This document shows, one piece after another, positions 45,145-56,272 of a stretch of 64,000 bases of DNA (within the stretch, counting starts at the first letter, position 1; every line of letters begins with the position of its first letter). The stretch comes from Thalassia testudinum (taxonomy: Eukaryota; Streptophyta; Magnoliopsida; Alismatales; Hydrocharitaceae): contig JAZHRO010000046.1 in the NCBI GenBank assembly GCA_037157565.1, positions 19,318,501 to 19,382,500 of the forward strand, read 5' to 3'. The notes beneath the pieces are model-generated. The model ran no database searches and was not told the DNA's origin. It worked only from the letters and a program-made list of their open reading frames with translations. Made by a program: the position numbers and the translations under genes.

Positions 45145-46560
45145 CTTCGTGCCTCACTCTGAGTCCAGCTGGGGACGTTAAATTCAGCACTCATTGGGAA
45201 GAACCCTAGCAACTCTCCTCCATTTTTGCCTGCACACTTCCATTTCACTTCACTTCACTTCGCACTTCTTCACTTTTCACTTTACCACCCACCATCCACC
45301 CACCCTACCACCCTGCTGTATACCTCGCACCTCAGCTCTCGTACCAAGACCCTTGGACCTTGCTTTACCTTGCATGCATATGAGGACATAGCATCATTTA
45401 GCATGGGGAGGGGGGTGGATAGACATTCATAGGATCTAGGTATTATATGGGTATCATGCAGCTTCTGCATTCATTATACATATCCATCTATAAATATGTA
45501 CATAGCCTAAAAAAAATGTGTGTAATGTGTTTAGCAATGATCTGAAAGCTGAAACAAAAATAGAATAAGTGTTTATGGATATTCAACCTCTGCTTTGAAG
45601 ACTTTCCAGGCCACAGAAGCTTGATTCACTTAGACTTGGCTTAATTCACTTGAGCATGGCTTAATTCACTTGAACACTGATAAGATAGATTAGAATCTCT
45701 CCAAACTTAGGATGTATTCTTGTACCTGAGTCACCAGTATAGGATTCGTTGGTTTGCCTCTACTTGAGAGTCGAAGTAATCTTGGTTCACACTACACATA
45801 TCGAGAAAGACTAGGTGAACATAAGATTCAACCCTAGTGTTCATTAGGGAAGGTGGAGTCCTTACCTGTGGACACAGGTAGACTTTTTATCCTAGTCTTT
45901 AGTCTTGTGTTTAGGAGAAACTCTTTCCACTAAAAAAAAAAGTACTCACCCACCAAATAAGTATGCACTTCCAAATAAAGTTGTAGGAGATATACTGACA
46001 CTTGTTTTAAAAAAAAAAAATCATGCGAATAAGTCAGTATATCTTCCAAATGTCTGTAAATTCTTCTCCCCTAAAGTTTTTCAGGGCACGTTACAAATAC
46101 CCTGTTCTACCATATATTCTTTGAGCCACAAAAACAATTAAAGTGGGGTTGAGTTTTTCCATCATTCTTTTGAGGGTTAATCCGAAGACATGAGTTGAAG
46201 CTGGGACCAACCTGTACTTAAAAATTCGTGAAACCCTGGGCTTGAGCCTTAATGTTCATCTGGTCAGTCGTGATCCTTCACCGTGCACAAACCATAATCT
46301 CTTAACTCTCGAGTATGGAAAAACCCTCTGAGTCCTGGAAATCATACTTGAGGTTTAAATATCAAGAGTCCAGGTTAGTCGAGAGATGGTATATATCATG
46401 TAAGACTTGAGTAGTGGTAGTCATCTCTGCAATTGGTTCTCACAGTATCCAACTGATAAACGCATTAATGTTGCTTCAAAAAAAATCTTCATCTTAAGAT
46501 CATTTCTAAACACGATACAAATGTTTTGCTAGGGACTAGAAAAAGATAGGCATAGGGGTA
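45145..46560 (+). other. 3' noncoding region of element C
   Basis: It opens with the post-pol block (TTAAATTCAGCACTCATTGGGAAG). A second purine tract lies at 45401-45418 after GAGGACATAG. Runs of A occur at 45930 and 46010. No env-like ORF. The PPT-side hairpin (46524-46544, TTTTGCTAG, GGA, CTAGAAAAA with one mismatch) and PPT (AGGCATAGGGGTA, 46548-46560) end it. The duplicated stem-loop module of A, B and D was not found here. Confidence 0.7.
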
Positions 46561-48705
46561 TGATTGCACAGTAAGTTATGCCAATAAATATGCCATCGTA
46601 TGCTATTTCCTAGCATTACCCATGCATCTTATGTAGCCATATTTGCATTTGTAAATATGTACTTGCATGCATTTATAAAGAGTAGAAGAGAGTGAGAATA
46701 AATGGTCATTCAATCCACTTCTATAATTAACATCTTCATTGTGTGTTGCATTGCAATTTTGCCATTTTCATTTTCTTATTCCACCACTGTTGTGCACGTC
46801 TCCATGCACCCTACTTTTGTTGTAGCATGGCGAGAGGCGTGCACTCCTTCTATAAAAGATCATGCACCCTCCCCTGCTGTGGCAGCCGGCCTCCACCCTC
46901 AGACACAACCATCGCCACTCCTTAGACAACACACACAACACCACACACACTCGCCGGCCACTCTCTCTCCCTCTCCTTCTCCATACACAGCACCTCTTCT
47001 CACAAGTTGAGAAGAGGTACACTGTGTGCAAGAGAGAGTTCACAGTGGTCTTAGACCCCCACTATGAGCTCCACCACCTCCCAGCTCCATCGTGAGCAAG
47101 TGGGCGTGGTGGATTCTTGTTTGTTTTTTTTTTATTTGCATCTTTTTTTCATTTTTGTTTGTTGTTTCCTCTCCTCCGCCATTAGTGCAAGGCTTCAAGC
47201 TCTAAAGTTCGTGAGCTCAGCACCTCTACGCACCTGCGAGCGCCATCGCGTGTGCAAGCAAACCGCTCGGGCTCTATTTCCGCATGAATGCGTGCTCCAC
47301 AACACCGTCCGTGCATCGCACTGCCTCAGCCATTCTCCTTCTCGTCACGTGCACTATTCACACCTCTCTACGTGACACTGTAGCCACCGGCTTGTTTCTC
47401 ACTTAGCCGGTGGCTCTACTCTCTCTCTCCTCTACGCTACCGCCTCCAACCAGTCACCGCGCCCACACGTTCGCACGCCCGCGCATCCCTCAGTGCTGCG
47501 CAGCCCTTATGCGCTACGTCTCACCCTCTTCATGTGCACGCACGTTCACCATCACCTCTATGCCCGCGCACCCGCGTTCCCAGATGATGACTACTAACCC
47601 CAAATGGCTTAACCGCTTCTGCCCTCTCACTCACACAGCAAACGCTCACCCTCACTCTCACTCTCCCACACTTACACACACAGACACTCACGCACTCACA
47701 CGCATACATACATAAATATATATTCACACACTCTCATCCTCACATATATCTATATATATGTATAAATATATATACATATTTATATATATATAGATAGATA
47801 TATATATACACATATACATATATATATATAGTTATAGATACATATATATACATATATACTCATATATCCACATATCCACATTCTCCCATACACACATTCA
47901 CCTCATATCTACTACCCACATACCCATGCACTCACCCCTTCACCACGCATCGTATCGCGGGACTATTCGTTCCAGTTGTTGATATTTCCTGATACTCGCG
48001 CAAAGCAAGCACTTCCACCCACACTCACACACACCCGCTCCACACTCCATGCGGCACTTGGTCTTGTTGGTTGCATCTTGCTAGACGTGAACCAACTTGA
48101 CACCGTGCTACATTCCATCTCCATTTCCACCTCCACCCCTATCTATATAATATATAACTATATATATATTCTATATCTACTATATATATACATATATATA
48201 TACTAAGCTAAGTATTTCTTTTCATTTCTTTCCTTGCAATTTATTCTACTTTTATTTGTCTTTTATTTCTTGCTATTAAAAAAGAACTATAAAAGAGAAA
48301 AGATAATTCTTGTCTTGCAGGTACTAGATCTTGTGAGTAACAAGATCGATTTTGGAACCCTAAGTTGACTTCAAGCCAAGGAACATTTGGCCCAAGGCCA
48401 AGGACTTCATTTTTTAGGGTGTGCCTCAAGAACAACATTATCACAAAAAATTTTAAAAGTATAAAAACCAAAAACATAATAAATGCAAGGAAGAGAAACG
48501 TTTTAGGAAAGGCATAGAAACTCCTTGATCTCCTAATCCCCGCCTCCCTGAGATCGACCCTGGGCCTAAAAGTGACCAAGATTAAATCAAGTAGGCCAGG
48601 TTAAAAATTTTGTGAAACTGATGTAGAGTCGATTTAGGTTAACTCACTATACTAATTTCAACGATAATATCACCATATTAATAAGACCTATTCGAATTTG
48701 CATCA
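46561..48705 (+). mobile_element. 3' LTR of element C
   Basis: 2145 bp, direct repeat of 35556-37693, TGATTGCACA to TTGCATCA. TATA box at 46851, TA-rich microsatellite at 47705-47875, U5 signature near 48542. Confidence 0.92.
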
Positions 48706-48734
48706 CCTGATACCTGGAATATTCCAAATAGGAT

Positions 48735-49320
48735 GATATCAGATGTCTAGAACAGCTTCCAGATGTCTTAAATGACACTAGAATGCTCACCTTGCGAATA
48801 CCTCATATCGTCCGAGGGTTCTTCTAGACGTCTATCAGTGCACTTGAACGTTTGGGACAGGTATCAATCATCTGAAGAGACATCTAGACATCCTAAAGTG
48901 TTTGGGGAGCCGCATTTGCGCTTCTTCCCAATGGCACTGGATGCACACAATGACGTACAATCACTCGTAGACAGCGCGTATGAAATATACAAGCGAACAG
49001 GACCTTACCGTTTGAATCTACTTTATCAAATGTCTTGTACTTCCTCCGAATGTCTAGTCAGACATCTATTGAGAGGTACAGGCATCTGATCTACGAAGAA
49101 AAGTCTCCCTAGAGCCCTTCGCAAGCCTTCCTCTCCTCGCAGGAAACGCCCACGCCCTGTGCGGCACACACACCAAGGCACTTAGTCTGGCCAGAGAAGA
49201 GAACACCGAAAATCACACATAAGTCTCGAACAGGGCATTACCTTAGATTTTGTGTGGTATCATACGTCCAATGACAGCTCCGGACATCCGATGAGACATC
49301 TGTTGGACTCCCTAGATGCC
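48735..49320. repeat. degenerate GACATC/GATGTC motif cluster in LTR-III
   Basis: Words such as CAGATGTCTAG, AGACATCTAGACATCC, GAATGTCTAGTCAGACATCT and GGACATCCGATGAGACATC recur in both orientations. Similar words occur in LTR-VII at 6050-6195 and 8495-8590. It looks like a degenerate short tandem array with inverted units. Confidence 0.6.
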
Positions 49321-49762
49321 TAGTTCTACGGAAAAATGACTCCGCATAACCGTTCGCGAGCCTTTCCTCCTCGCAAAACACTGCACCCCTTTGCATCAAC
49401 AGCTGCAGCAGCAACACCGCCCTCTCTTTCTTGACCTCTATCTATCCCTCTCGATCTTTGGGACTCCTCCCTCTCCTGCCGCTTGCAGAGGAATGGAAGG
49501 AGGGTCACACTACTGGAAGAGGGAATTGGGAGAGGGTAGGTGGCTTGGGAAACGAGGCAAGGGGTTTAAATAGAGGGGGGGTTTAAGGTTTAGGGGTATG
49601 CGTGGGTGTGAGTGGGGTTGGGGCATTTTGCAAGAAATGCCCCGTAAGAGCCTCTTTTATCCGCAGAACCCCTAAAACAAGAAATTCAGGGGGTTACAAA
49701 TTGCAGCAACCCCCCCTAAATTTTAGAAAATGGCCCCACGACCCTTAGGAAGGGTCATTTCA

Positions 49763-50500
49763 CCCTTCATCCTCCACTATAAAAGGACCCATACCCCTCC
49801 ATCCACCATCATCTCTTCCTATGCTCTCCTCACCTACTCTAGAGCTCATGATACACTTTGAGCTTGTGTTCCAAGCCCTTGGGATGCTCTACTAGAGTAA
49901 AGAAAAATTATTTTCCACCCTCTAGCCACCACTCGTGGAGCTCTCATCGGCCGTCTTCTCAACCCCCTTCTGGGAAGAAGATCACGTTGCAACGCCATTC
50001 GTCCTCCCCTCAATTTCCGATACCATTCTCCTGCCTCCAACTCCTCAACATCTTCATCCAGGCCATGTCAACACAGCTTCATCCTCCATGTAGTCAACAA
50101 AGAGGATTTCTCTCACCCCCTTTCCCTTTTACTACATTCGTAGTGTAGAAGTATTTGTAGGAAACATTTGTCAAGTATTTATCTAGTAGTTTTGATTCTC
50201 TCTCTTTCTACATATTTAGCAAGCAGAATAGTTCTTTCTTGCTTTCTAGAATAGATTAGTATAGAAAATATTCTTGCTTGTTCCCACACTATCATAAAAT
50301 GCCAAAAAAATAGCAAATACAAAATCCCAAAAAGAAACAAAGTGAAATGCGGATTTCAAAGAAACAAATTTTGCCTCCCCATGTTCAACCCGGGACTCCC
50401 TTGGAGTTTCAATATAAATTTTATTTGATAGCAAGTTTTGTGACTACGACAATGGATTTCTTAAAACCTAAACTTTTCTTCGCAAAAAACCCACTTATCA
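49763..50500 (+). mobile_element. 5' LTR-II of element D, second part
   Basis: Resumes with the second CCCTT and aligns with 58731-59469. TATA box at 49778-49784 (CTATAAAAGG). U5 signature near 50376 (CCTCCCCATGTTCAACCCGG). Ends CCCACTTATCA, followed after 3 nt by the PBS. Confidence 0.9.
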
Positions 50501-50503
50501 TTT

Positions 50504-50521
50504 TGGCATCATTGCCAGGGA
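50504..50521 (+). promoter_or_regulatory. primer binding site of element D, decayed
   Basis: TGGCATCATTGCCAGGGA differs from the B site at 4 of 18 positions. All four are C-to-T or G-to-A transitions and three fall at CpG sites of the B version. Confidence 0.85.
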
Positions 50522-51752
50522 GGCAACAGAATTTGCTTTCTTTTTTTGTGTTTCTTTACATTTAGTTATTGACTAAGCCCTCTTACCTCTGATTTGCTGT
50601 CTTACAGGTAGCCTAGCAAGGAGATCCAAGTGCGGTAGATCAGAGTAAAGTGTGGGTGAAGCTATTTGTAAGTGTTTTCCCCCACTTCCCCACCCACTAG
50701 TTCATTTCACCACCTTGATAACCAAGACCTAATCTATTTAGGTGTTTTCATGAACCCTAGGATAGAAGTTGTCTGTCTTGTTTGCCACCTCAACCCATCT
50801 CGCAGTCGCATGAAAGAAAAAATATATATATTTTCTGATTGTGGGACAAAATTAACATACACATTACACACACCATCATTTGAGGTACATAACCTCTTTT
50901 GATTATATCTACTCAATCGAGATTCCAACCTGTGGAATCGGTACACGCATCAACACACATAAAAGAGTAGAAATCATATTAGGTTAATCACCTTTTGTGT
51001 GCCTTAATTGGTGGTGCATCTGGGTCACTTGTTTGAGCTGTTTGTGCCCCACCACCTAATTAATTTAAAATTGATTCATCTTGTAGCTACTCCATAGGAT
51101 TCAAACAATTAGGTCAAGTCAGGCACTCCATATTTTCTTGATTTATAAAAAAAAATACTTGAACTCGTGCTTTCAAACTTGGTTTGCCTCACAAAACTTA
51201 GTTGAATACACCTAATATTTGAAACCTAAAAGCTAATAAGCAACATTTGAACCCTAAAATTCACTTCATCCTTAATAATCTTACTTGAAAACTTTTGGTT
51301 GTGCACATACACACACTCCAAACGAATTATTAAGGGCACAACCCATTAACAGGGCCCATCACAATCCGAAAGCACTATTATCCTAGGCCTTAATTAAAAT
51401 TGACTAGACATTGGCCCTATGATTCATAGAGTCCGTTTTAGGGTACTCTCTTAAACACATTTCGAATTAGTGACGTCTACTCGCATCAAAAGATCCTAAG
51501 TTGGGGGGCTCGATTGTCAAACGACTTAGGCAAGTAGGGGTTTGGCATAATTAGCGGCCCTCGGGACATGATCCCCCGGCTTCGCCGGCCCAACTTTACC
51601 ACATTCGGTAGTATGGACAACACCAAATTCGTTGTGTGGTCAGAGTTTATTTCTGAAGCATAGGTCATTAAGCTACCCAATTTAAGGACAGGCTTGTATT
51701 TTTTATGCTGCAGGGTTCCATGTTCCCTATCCTTCCGACTTCCTCCCAGTGC
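50522..51752 (+). other. 5' leader of element D
   Basis: Noncoding. The last 260 bp (51495-51680) match the leader of element A and contain the perfect hairpin CCGGC, TTC, GCCGG at 51576-51588, which is decayed in A. No genes. Confidence 0.65.
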
Positions 51753-52925
51753 ATTCTTGGAAGGAGGTCATTGAATCCTCTCTTCGAAGGACCTTTACCA
51801 TTCTTAGAGGCGGAGGTTGAGTTGCAGCCAAACAGATCCCATGGTTGATCAACAACCACCTCCCCTACCCCAAACCAGTAGAAGCAGATTCAAAGGTAGT
51901 TGTAAGAATTACAGCAGACGCAGCAATGGTTCCAACGGATGAATGGTCAGGGCGCTCAACCCTTGAAGGATTTTTATGATTCTTTAAATTACGAGGATCG
52001 TCTCGGTGTTGTGATCCCCATTGGTGATGTTGAGATCAAGCTACATGTTTTGAGTTTGATTAAACACTTTCATAGGCTTGGCTCAGAAGACCCATTCCAA
52101 CATTTGGAGGATTTGGTCACCCTGGTTCAGACCACTAAATCACAGAATGTGGATGAGGAACAGATGCTCATGACACTTTTCCCCCATTCACTCAAGGATA
52201 AGGCCACACATTGGTATCTTACCATTGGAAGATCGATTGCTATATGGACAGCTTTGAAATCGGCCTTCCTAAAGGAATTTTTTCCAATTGGACGAACCAA
52301 TGCTTTGTGATAGTCAATCACCACTTTCACCCAGCGGCCGGGGGAACCGTTTCATGGGGCCTGGAAGTAATTCCAGGATCTGTTGCAGAAGTGTCCACAC
52401 CTTGAGGTTTCTAAATGGCAACTCGTGTAGATTTTCTGCCATGGGTTGAATGATCAACTCCGTCATCATGTGGATGCTTCTTGGGGAGGCAATTTCTTCA
52501 ACAAAGATGCAGATGGCGCGTATGATTTGTTCGAGGAAATGAGTGAAAACTCTATAAACCATGCCTCCATAGAAACCTTCAACCGATCCCAACAAACTAG
52601 ATCAAATGCCAATGAGGTCCAAGATTCTCATACATTTGATATGGAATTGATCTGCAATAAATTAAATAAGGTGCATCTAGTTACTAAACGAATGGAAGAG
52701 TGGATGTCCAGAAACTCTAATACTTCTAGATCCACTCAATCCCTGAGGTTGGGATTCCATTCTTCATAGGCTCCTATGGAATAGGAGTTTGTGAACCAAC
52801 TTGAGTCTGCTCGACCTTCAAGCCAGCACTTCTTCGAACCTTATGACTTCCGAACAGGGCCTTTGATCCCAATTTTTCTGATCCTTCTTACCCTTCATCC
52901 CCATCTTATGAGGATGTTTATGCTA
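51753..52925 (+). pseudogene. gag: gag pseudogene of element D, first part
   Basis: The conserved start has decayed from ATG to ATT at 51753-51755 (LGRRSLNP follows). Core motifs: IPIGDVEIKLHVLSLIKHFH, GSEDPFQHLEDL, LFPHSLKDKATHWYLTIGR, KEFFPIGRTNAL, a stop at 52308, and after more stops VDASWGGNFFNKDADGAYDL and FEEMSENSINHASIETFNRS. It breaks off at 52925, where solo LTR-V inserted. Confidence 0.86.
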
Positions 52926-54340
52926 TGATGTAAGCACATTTATTGAGGGTAAAATGCCCATTCATGCATGATCCTGGGCGAAGAATTAGATTTGCATTTC
53001 ATTATTCATTTAGAGTAGTTGTATATAATTTAGGTTAATTGTGTCCTTTTTGTGGTCAGGAGAGAAGGGTATTTATTTTGGAGCCTCGGATTGCCGATCC
53101 AACCATACATATTAGATCAAGACGACGATCAGAGTCCAACGCCTCTGAAATCGCCTCGATCAGAGTCCCGTAGCACCATATGCAGTCTAAGGAAGATCAA
53201 TAGCCAAGAGATAAGGTGACATAATTTGACTCTTCAAATGACAAATCTGACCGCGCGGATGGATTCGGGTCGACGATCGCAGCCTAACGGTGCAAAAATT
53301 GACTCAATCCGACCTCTGTAGTAGCCCCTACAACGAAAACAAGATGGACGACCCAGACTACGCCATGTAGTGTAGCCTAGGCCACCCAACGTGCGCAGGT
53401 GTGCATGCAGACAACGCAGCACCAGCGCATGAGCATGCGCGTGTGTGGCAAAGGCAGAACAGTGTGTACTAGCAGCACATGAGCTGGCCTACAGCGATGC
53501 ATGAGCTGACCTACAACGACACTTGCATCCGTCTCTAATTCTTCGCCCACTAGCAGAGCCAGCTGTAGGCATGAGCGGGAATGACCTGCCTACAGCGACG
53601 GCCTAGATGTCACTAATGGTCCCATACCTATTTTTGCCTCTTCTCCCCCACTATAAAAGGGCCTACACCCCCTCCATTCCAAGCCATATCTACCTCCTCT
53701 ACTTCCACCTACTCCCAAGCTCTAGCAAGCCTACCAACGCTCCATTAGAGCTTGTTCTCAAGCTCCCAAGGCACCTATTAGTGTAACGAACCTCTGCCCC
53801 ACCAAATACTCCTCTAACTTCCCATCCCCCTTCATAGGTTGCCTTGGAGCCGTCCTCCCACCTTTATTCTGGTAGTAGATCATCTCCGTCTTCTCACCTC
53901 CATTCTGGAGCCATGCCGAAGCTTTCCTCTACCCACGTCCTCCTGCATCTCACCTCCTTCGTCCCGCTCCTCACCTCCTTCGTCCGAGCTTCCACCAGGC
54001 ACCGTCGTCTCGCCGAACAGTCGATTCAGAAGATTTCCTCTCACCTCCCTCTCTTTTTATGATTTCATAGAATATTGTAATAGACATTCATGATATATAA
54101 AATATTTGTTCCATATCTCTTGTGATTTATTCTGCTTGTCTTCTTCTTACAAAAACACAAAAATAATAACAAAACCCTAAGATACCAAAAACAAACAAAT
54201 CAAAGTGCAGTTTTCACTTAAAGTAAACATCGCCTCCCTGTGTTCGACCTGGGACTCCTTGGAGTTTCAATATAAATTTTATCTGATCGACGTGCTTTAC
54301 AACTACGACAACGGGTTACTTGTAACCCTGATTTCTAACA
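52926..54340 (+). mobile_element. solo LTR-V inside gag of element D
   Basis: A 1415-bp insert, TGATGTAAGC to TTTCTAACA, flanked by TGCTA (52921-52925) and TGCGA (54341-54345), 4 of 5 bases. Gag homology continues right after it. TATA box at 53652 (CTATAAAAGG) and U5 signature near 54233 (CCTCCCTGTGTTCGACCTGG) mark it as an Athila-type LTR of the LTR-I/LTR-II group. No coding sequence. Confidence 0.87.
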
Positions 54341-54345
54341 TGCGA

Positions 54346-54938
54346 AACATGCCCGACCATGCTATTCAAGAGAATGCTAGGTCTAACCCTTACTTAAAAT
54401 CCTATAATCCTAGTTGGAAAAATCACCCTAACTTCTCTTAGAAAGATCAGGGGCAACAGACCCAATATCGACCTAACAACTATGTACTACAAAAACCAAA
54501 AGGTCAAGGTCATGTATATACTCAACTACGCATGAATCAGGTTAATCAGCCCATGTGGAATGCCCAACAACCTATCGGGTAGGCTGATTTAAACCTAAAG
54601 ATGGTAGAAATGTAAGGGTCAATGCTCCAGCTCATTAAACAATGAAAACTTCGTTGGACACCTTACAATCCGGACTTTGTGCAAACAATCGACAGCCCGG
54701 ATTTCTACCATCACAGCCTATACCAAACCCAAGGAATGTGCAGAATCAAGGCGCTGGGCCTCAAGGGTTTGGTAATAGTGGGGAAGCACATGCTTAAGCT
54801 CATACTATCTATCAGAATACCCCAGTACCTCCTAAAGCTAACCAAGTTCCTACCATAATCAATCGAGAGTCTCCTATTTTGCCCAACCCTCCCCAAGGCA
54901 CTAACCAATAGCACTTTGCTACTGCAAATACCATCACC
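54346..54938 (+). pseudogene. gag: gag pseudogene of element D, second part
   Basis: Resumes with MPDHAIQENARSNPYLKSYN and PSWKNHPNFS, the block also present as GWRNHPNFAW in C and GWRNHPNFVW in B. A Gln/Asn/Pro-rich tail follows with stops at 54439, 54581 and 54614. It fades before the protease. Confidence 0.8.
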
Positions 54939-55695
54939 TTGAGGAGTGGTAGTAGATACAAGGGTCCCACCCAAACCCACAGCAATACCATTAAGACCCA
55001 TAATAAGAATTCTAGACTCCCAGCTAAGAATGTAATCAACAAAACATTAGAGTCTGATTCGGAAGTATGTTGTTGTTGTATGGGCAAACTGAAAAAGCTG
55101 GAGGAGAAATTGGAGGAAACGATGTCCTTACTTCAAGTTTTCAAATTGACAATCATTTTACTCCTCGCAGCTATTGGATCAATTCCCACTTATGCCAAAG
55201 CTTTACTGAATTCATATAAAGAGAAGCATAGAGCGGAATCTGAAAACACTAGGAGAGTAGTCTTATCTGACAACACAAGCACACTAATCTTAAAAAAGCT
55301 ACCCCCTAAGAAGCAACACTTGGGAGCCCCGTTGATTTCTTGCACAATAGGAAACATTACTTCTAATCAGGCCCTCCTCGACTTGGGTACTTCCATTAAT
55401 GTGATCCCTACCTCACTACATAGGAAACTGGGTCTAGGCCACCTGAAACACACTGACATAACCCCGCAGTTGGCCGATAGATCTATTACAAAACCAAGGG
55501 GTTTGTTGGAAGATGTTCTAGTCAGGGTTCATGAATTGCATTACCTTGTTGATTTCATGGTCCTTGACATCGAAGCACCAAAATAGCTCAACCACACCCC
55601 AATTATTTTGGGAAGACTTTTCTTGTCCACCACCAAGGTAAGGATTGATTGTGAATCGGGAGATATAGAAATCACCTCAAGGAATAAAACAAATT
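54939..55695 (+). pseudogene. aspartic protease pseudogene of element D
   Basis: One frame of 215 codons (54939-55586) runs from a basic stretch through a coiled region (LKKLEEKLEETMSLL), IPTYAKALLNSYKEKHRAES, LISCTIGNITSNQALLDLGT with the catalytic Asp, and FMVLDIEAPK. A stop at 55584 separates it from IILGRLFLSTTK, where the usual GRPF reads GRLF. This is the best kept protease frame after that of B. Confidence 0.85.
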
Positions 55696-55735
55696 GATTT
55701 AATATTTTTGAGGTCTCAAATATGGATAAAATTAA

Positions 55736-56272
55736 GTGTGGTTTGATGGAGGAACTTGGCAAAATAGAGGAGGTAATGGCCATACACACATTATAATGGC
55801 TAAGCCAACCCAAACTCAGGAAGAAAATCATAACGTTGCCGAAATAATTGAGGATAATGAAGACATGCAACCAACTGTGGCAAACTGGGATGAGGAAAAT
55901 ATTCATGAAAATGGGAATCTATTGGAAGATTCACATGATCAAGTTAAAACCTACCAACATCCTCATCCTGAATTGTTAGAGTTTGAGGTTCAAATATTGG
56001 GTGGAAATCACGAAGATCAGAATGGTTGGATCAAGCACCCAGGTTTTGAGGATGTAATTGAACCTTGGGGAGAAACTCTTGAAAAGCTTAGCATTCTAGA
56101 ATACACACGCTTTACAAACCCCCAACACATCACAAAATCGTCATCATCCTTTTTCACCCAACCAATACATAAATCCTACACTGACCCAAACCACCTCTGT
56201 ATTGAGTCAACAAAACTCTTATTAGAGACCATTTGGGCTCTCCCTGCATCACCAACTTGCCACTTTTATTGA
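55736..56272 (+). CDS. acidic ORF in place of RT, element D
   Basis: An open frame of 178 codons lies where RT should follow. It is rich in Glu, Asp, Asn and His in the middle (EENHNVAEIIEDNEDM) and has no RT, RNase H or integrase motif. The DNA just upstream encodes, in another frame, the start of the usual protease-RT linker (IFEVSNMDKIKCGLMEELGK). Part of the ORF may thus be linker read in a shifted frame. It is followed after about 110 bp by the post-pol block. I do not recognise it, and it could be noncoding. Confidence 0.4.
   Translation: MWFDGGTWQNRGGNGHTHIIMAKPTQTQEENHNVAEIIEDNEDMQPTVANWDEENIHENGNLLEDSHDQVKTYQHPHPELLEFEVQILGGNHEDQNGWIKHPGFEDVIEPWGETLEKLSILEYTRFTNPQHITKSSSSFFTQPIHKSYTDPNHLCIESTKLLLETIWALPASPTCHFY

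Larger units (their letters stand above)
35556..48705 (+). mobile_element. complete Athila-like element C
   Basis: A 13,150-bp element has two LTRs (35556-37693 and 46561-48705), PBS (37702), leader, gag, protease, RT, RNase H, integrase, 3' noncoding region and PPT. Flanks CATGA (35551-35555) and CCTGA (48706-48710) agree at 4 of 5 bases. The LTRs differ at only 3 of the first 115 positions, whereas those of D differ far more, so C is the youngest level of the nest. It has the longest coding frame of the window (42892-44565) but is not intact. Confidence 0.92.
33755..49762 (-). mobile_element. solo LTR-III in the 5' LTR of D, interrupted by C
   Basis: Perfect CCCTT duplications (33750-33754 and 49763-49767) flank it. 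The 3' LTR of D shows the empty site at AAGCCCTTCGTCC. Without element C it is about 2853 bp. The plus-strand ends are TATTATGACC and GTCATTTCA, so one terminal base has mutated. Minus-strand orientation is favoured: there it starts TGAAATGACCC with a 7-bp hairpin (GACCCTT/AAGGGTC, 49755-49739), then TATTTAAAC (49572-49564) and a C/T-rich leader. The part at 34080-34740 has compact GC-rich sequence unlike the Athila LTRs, so the family may be a different Ty3/gypsy lineage. Confidence 0.82.
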
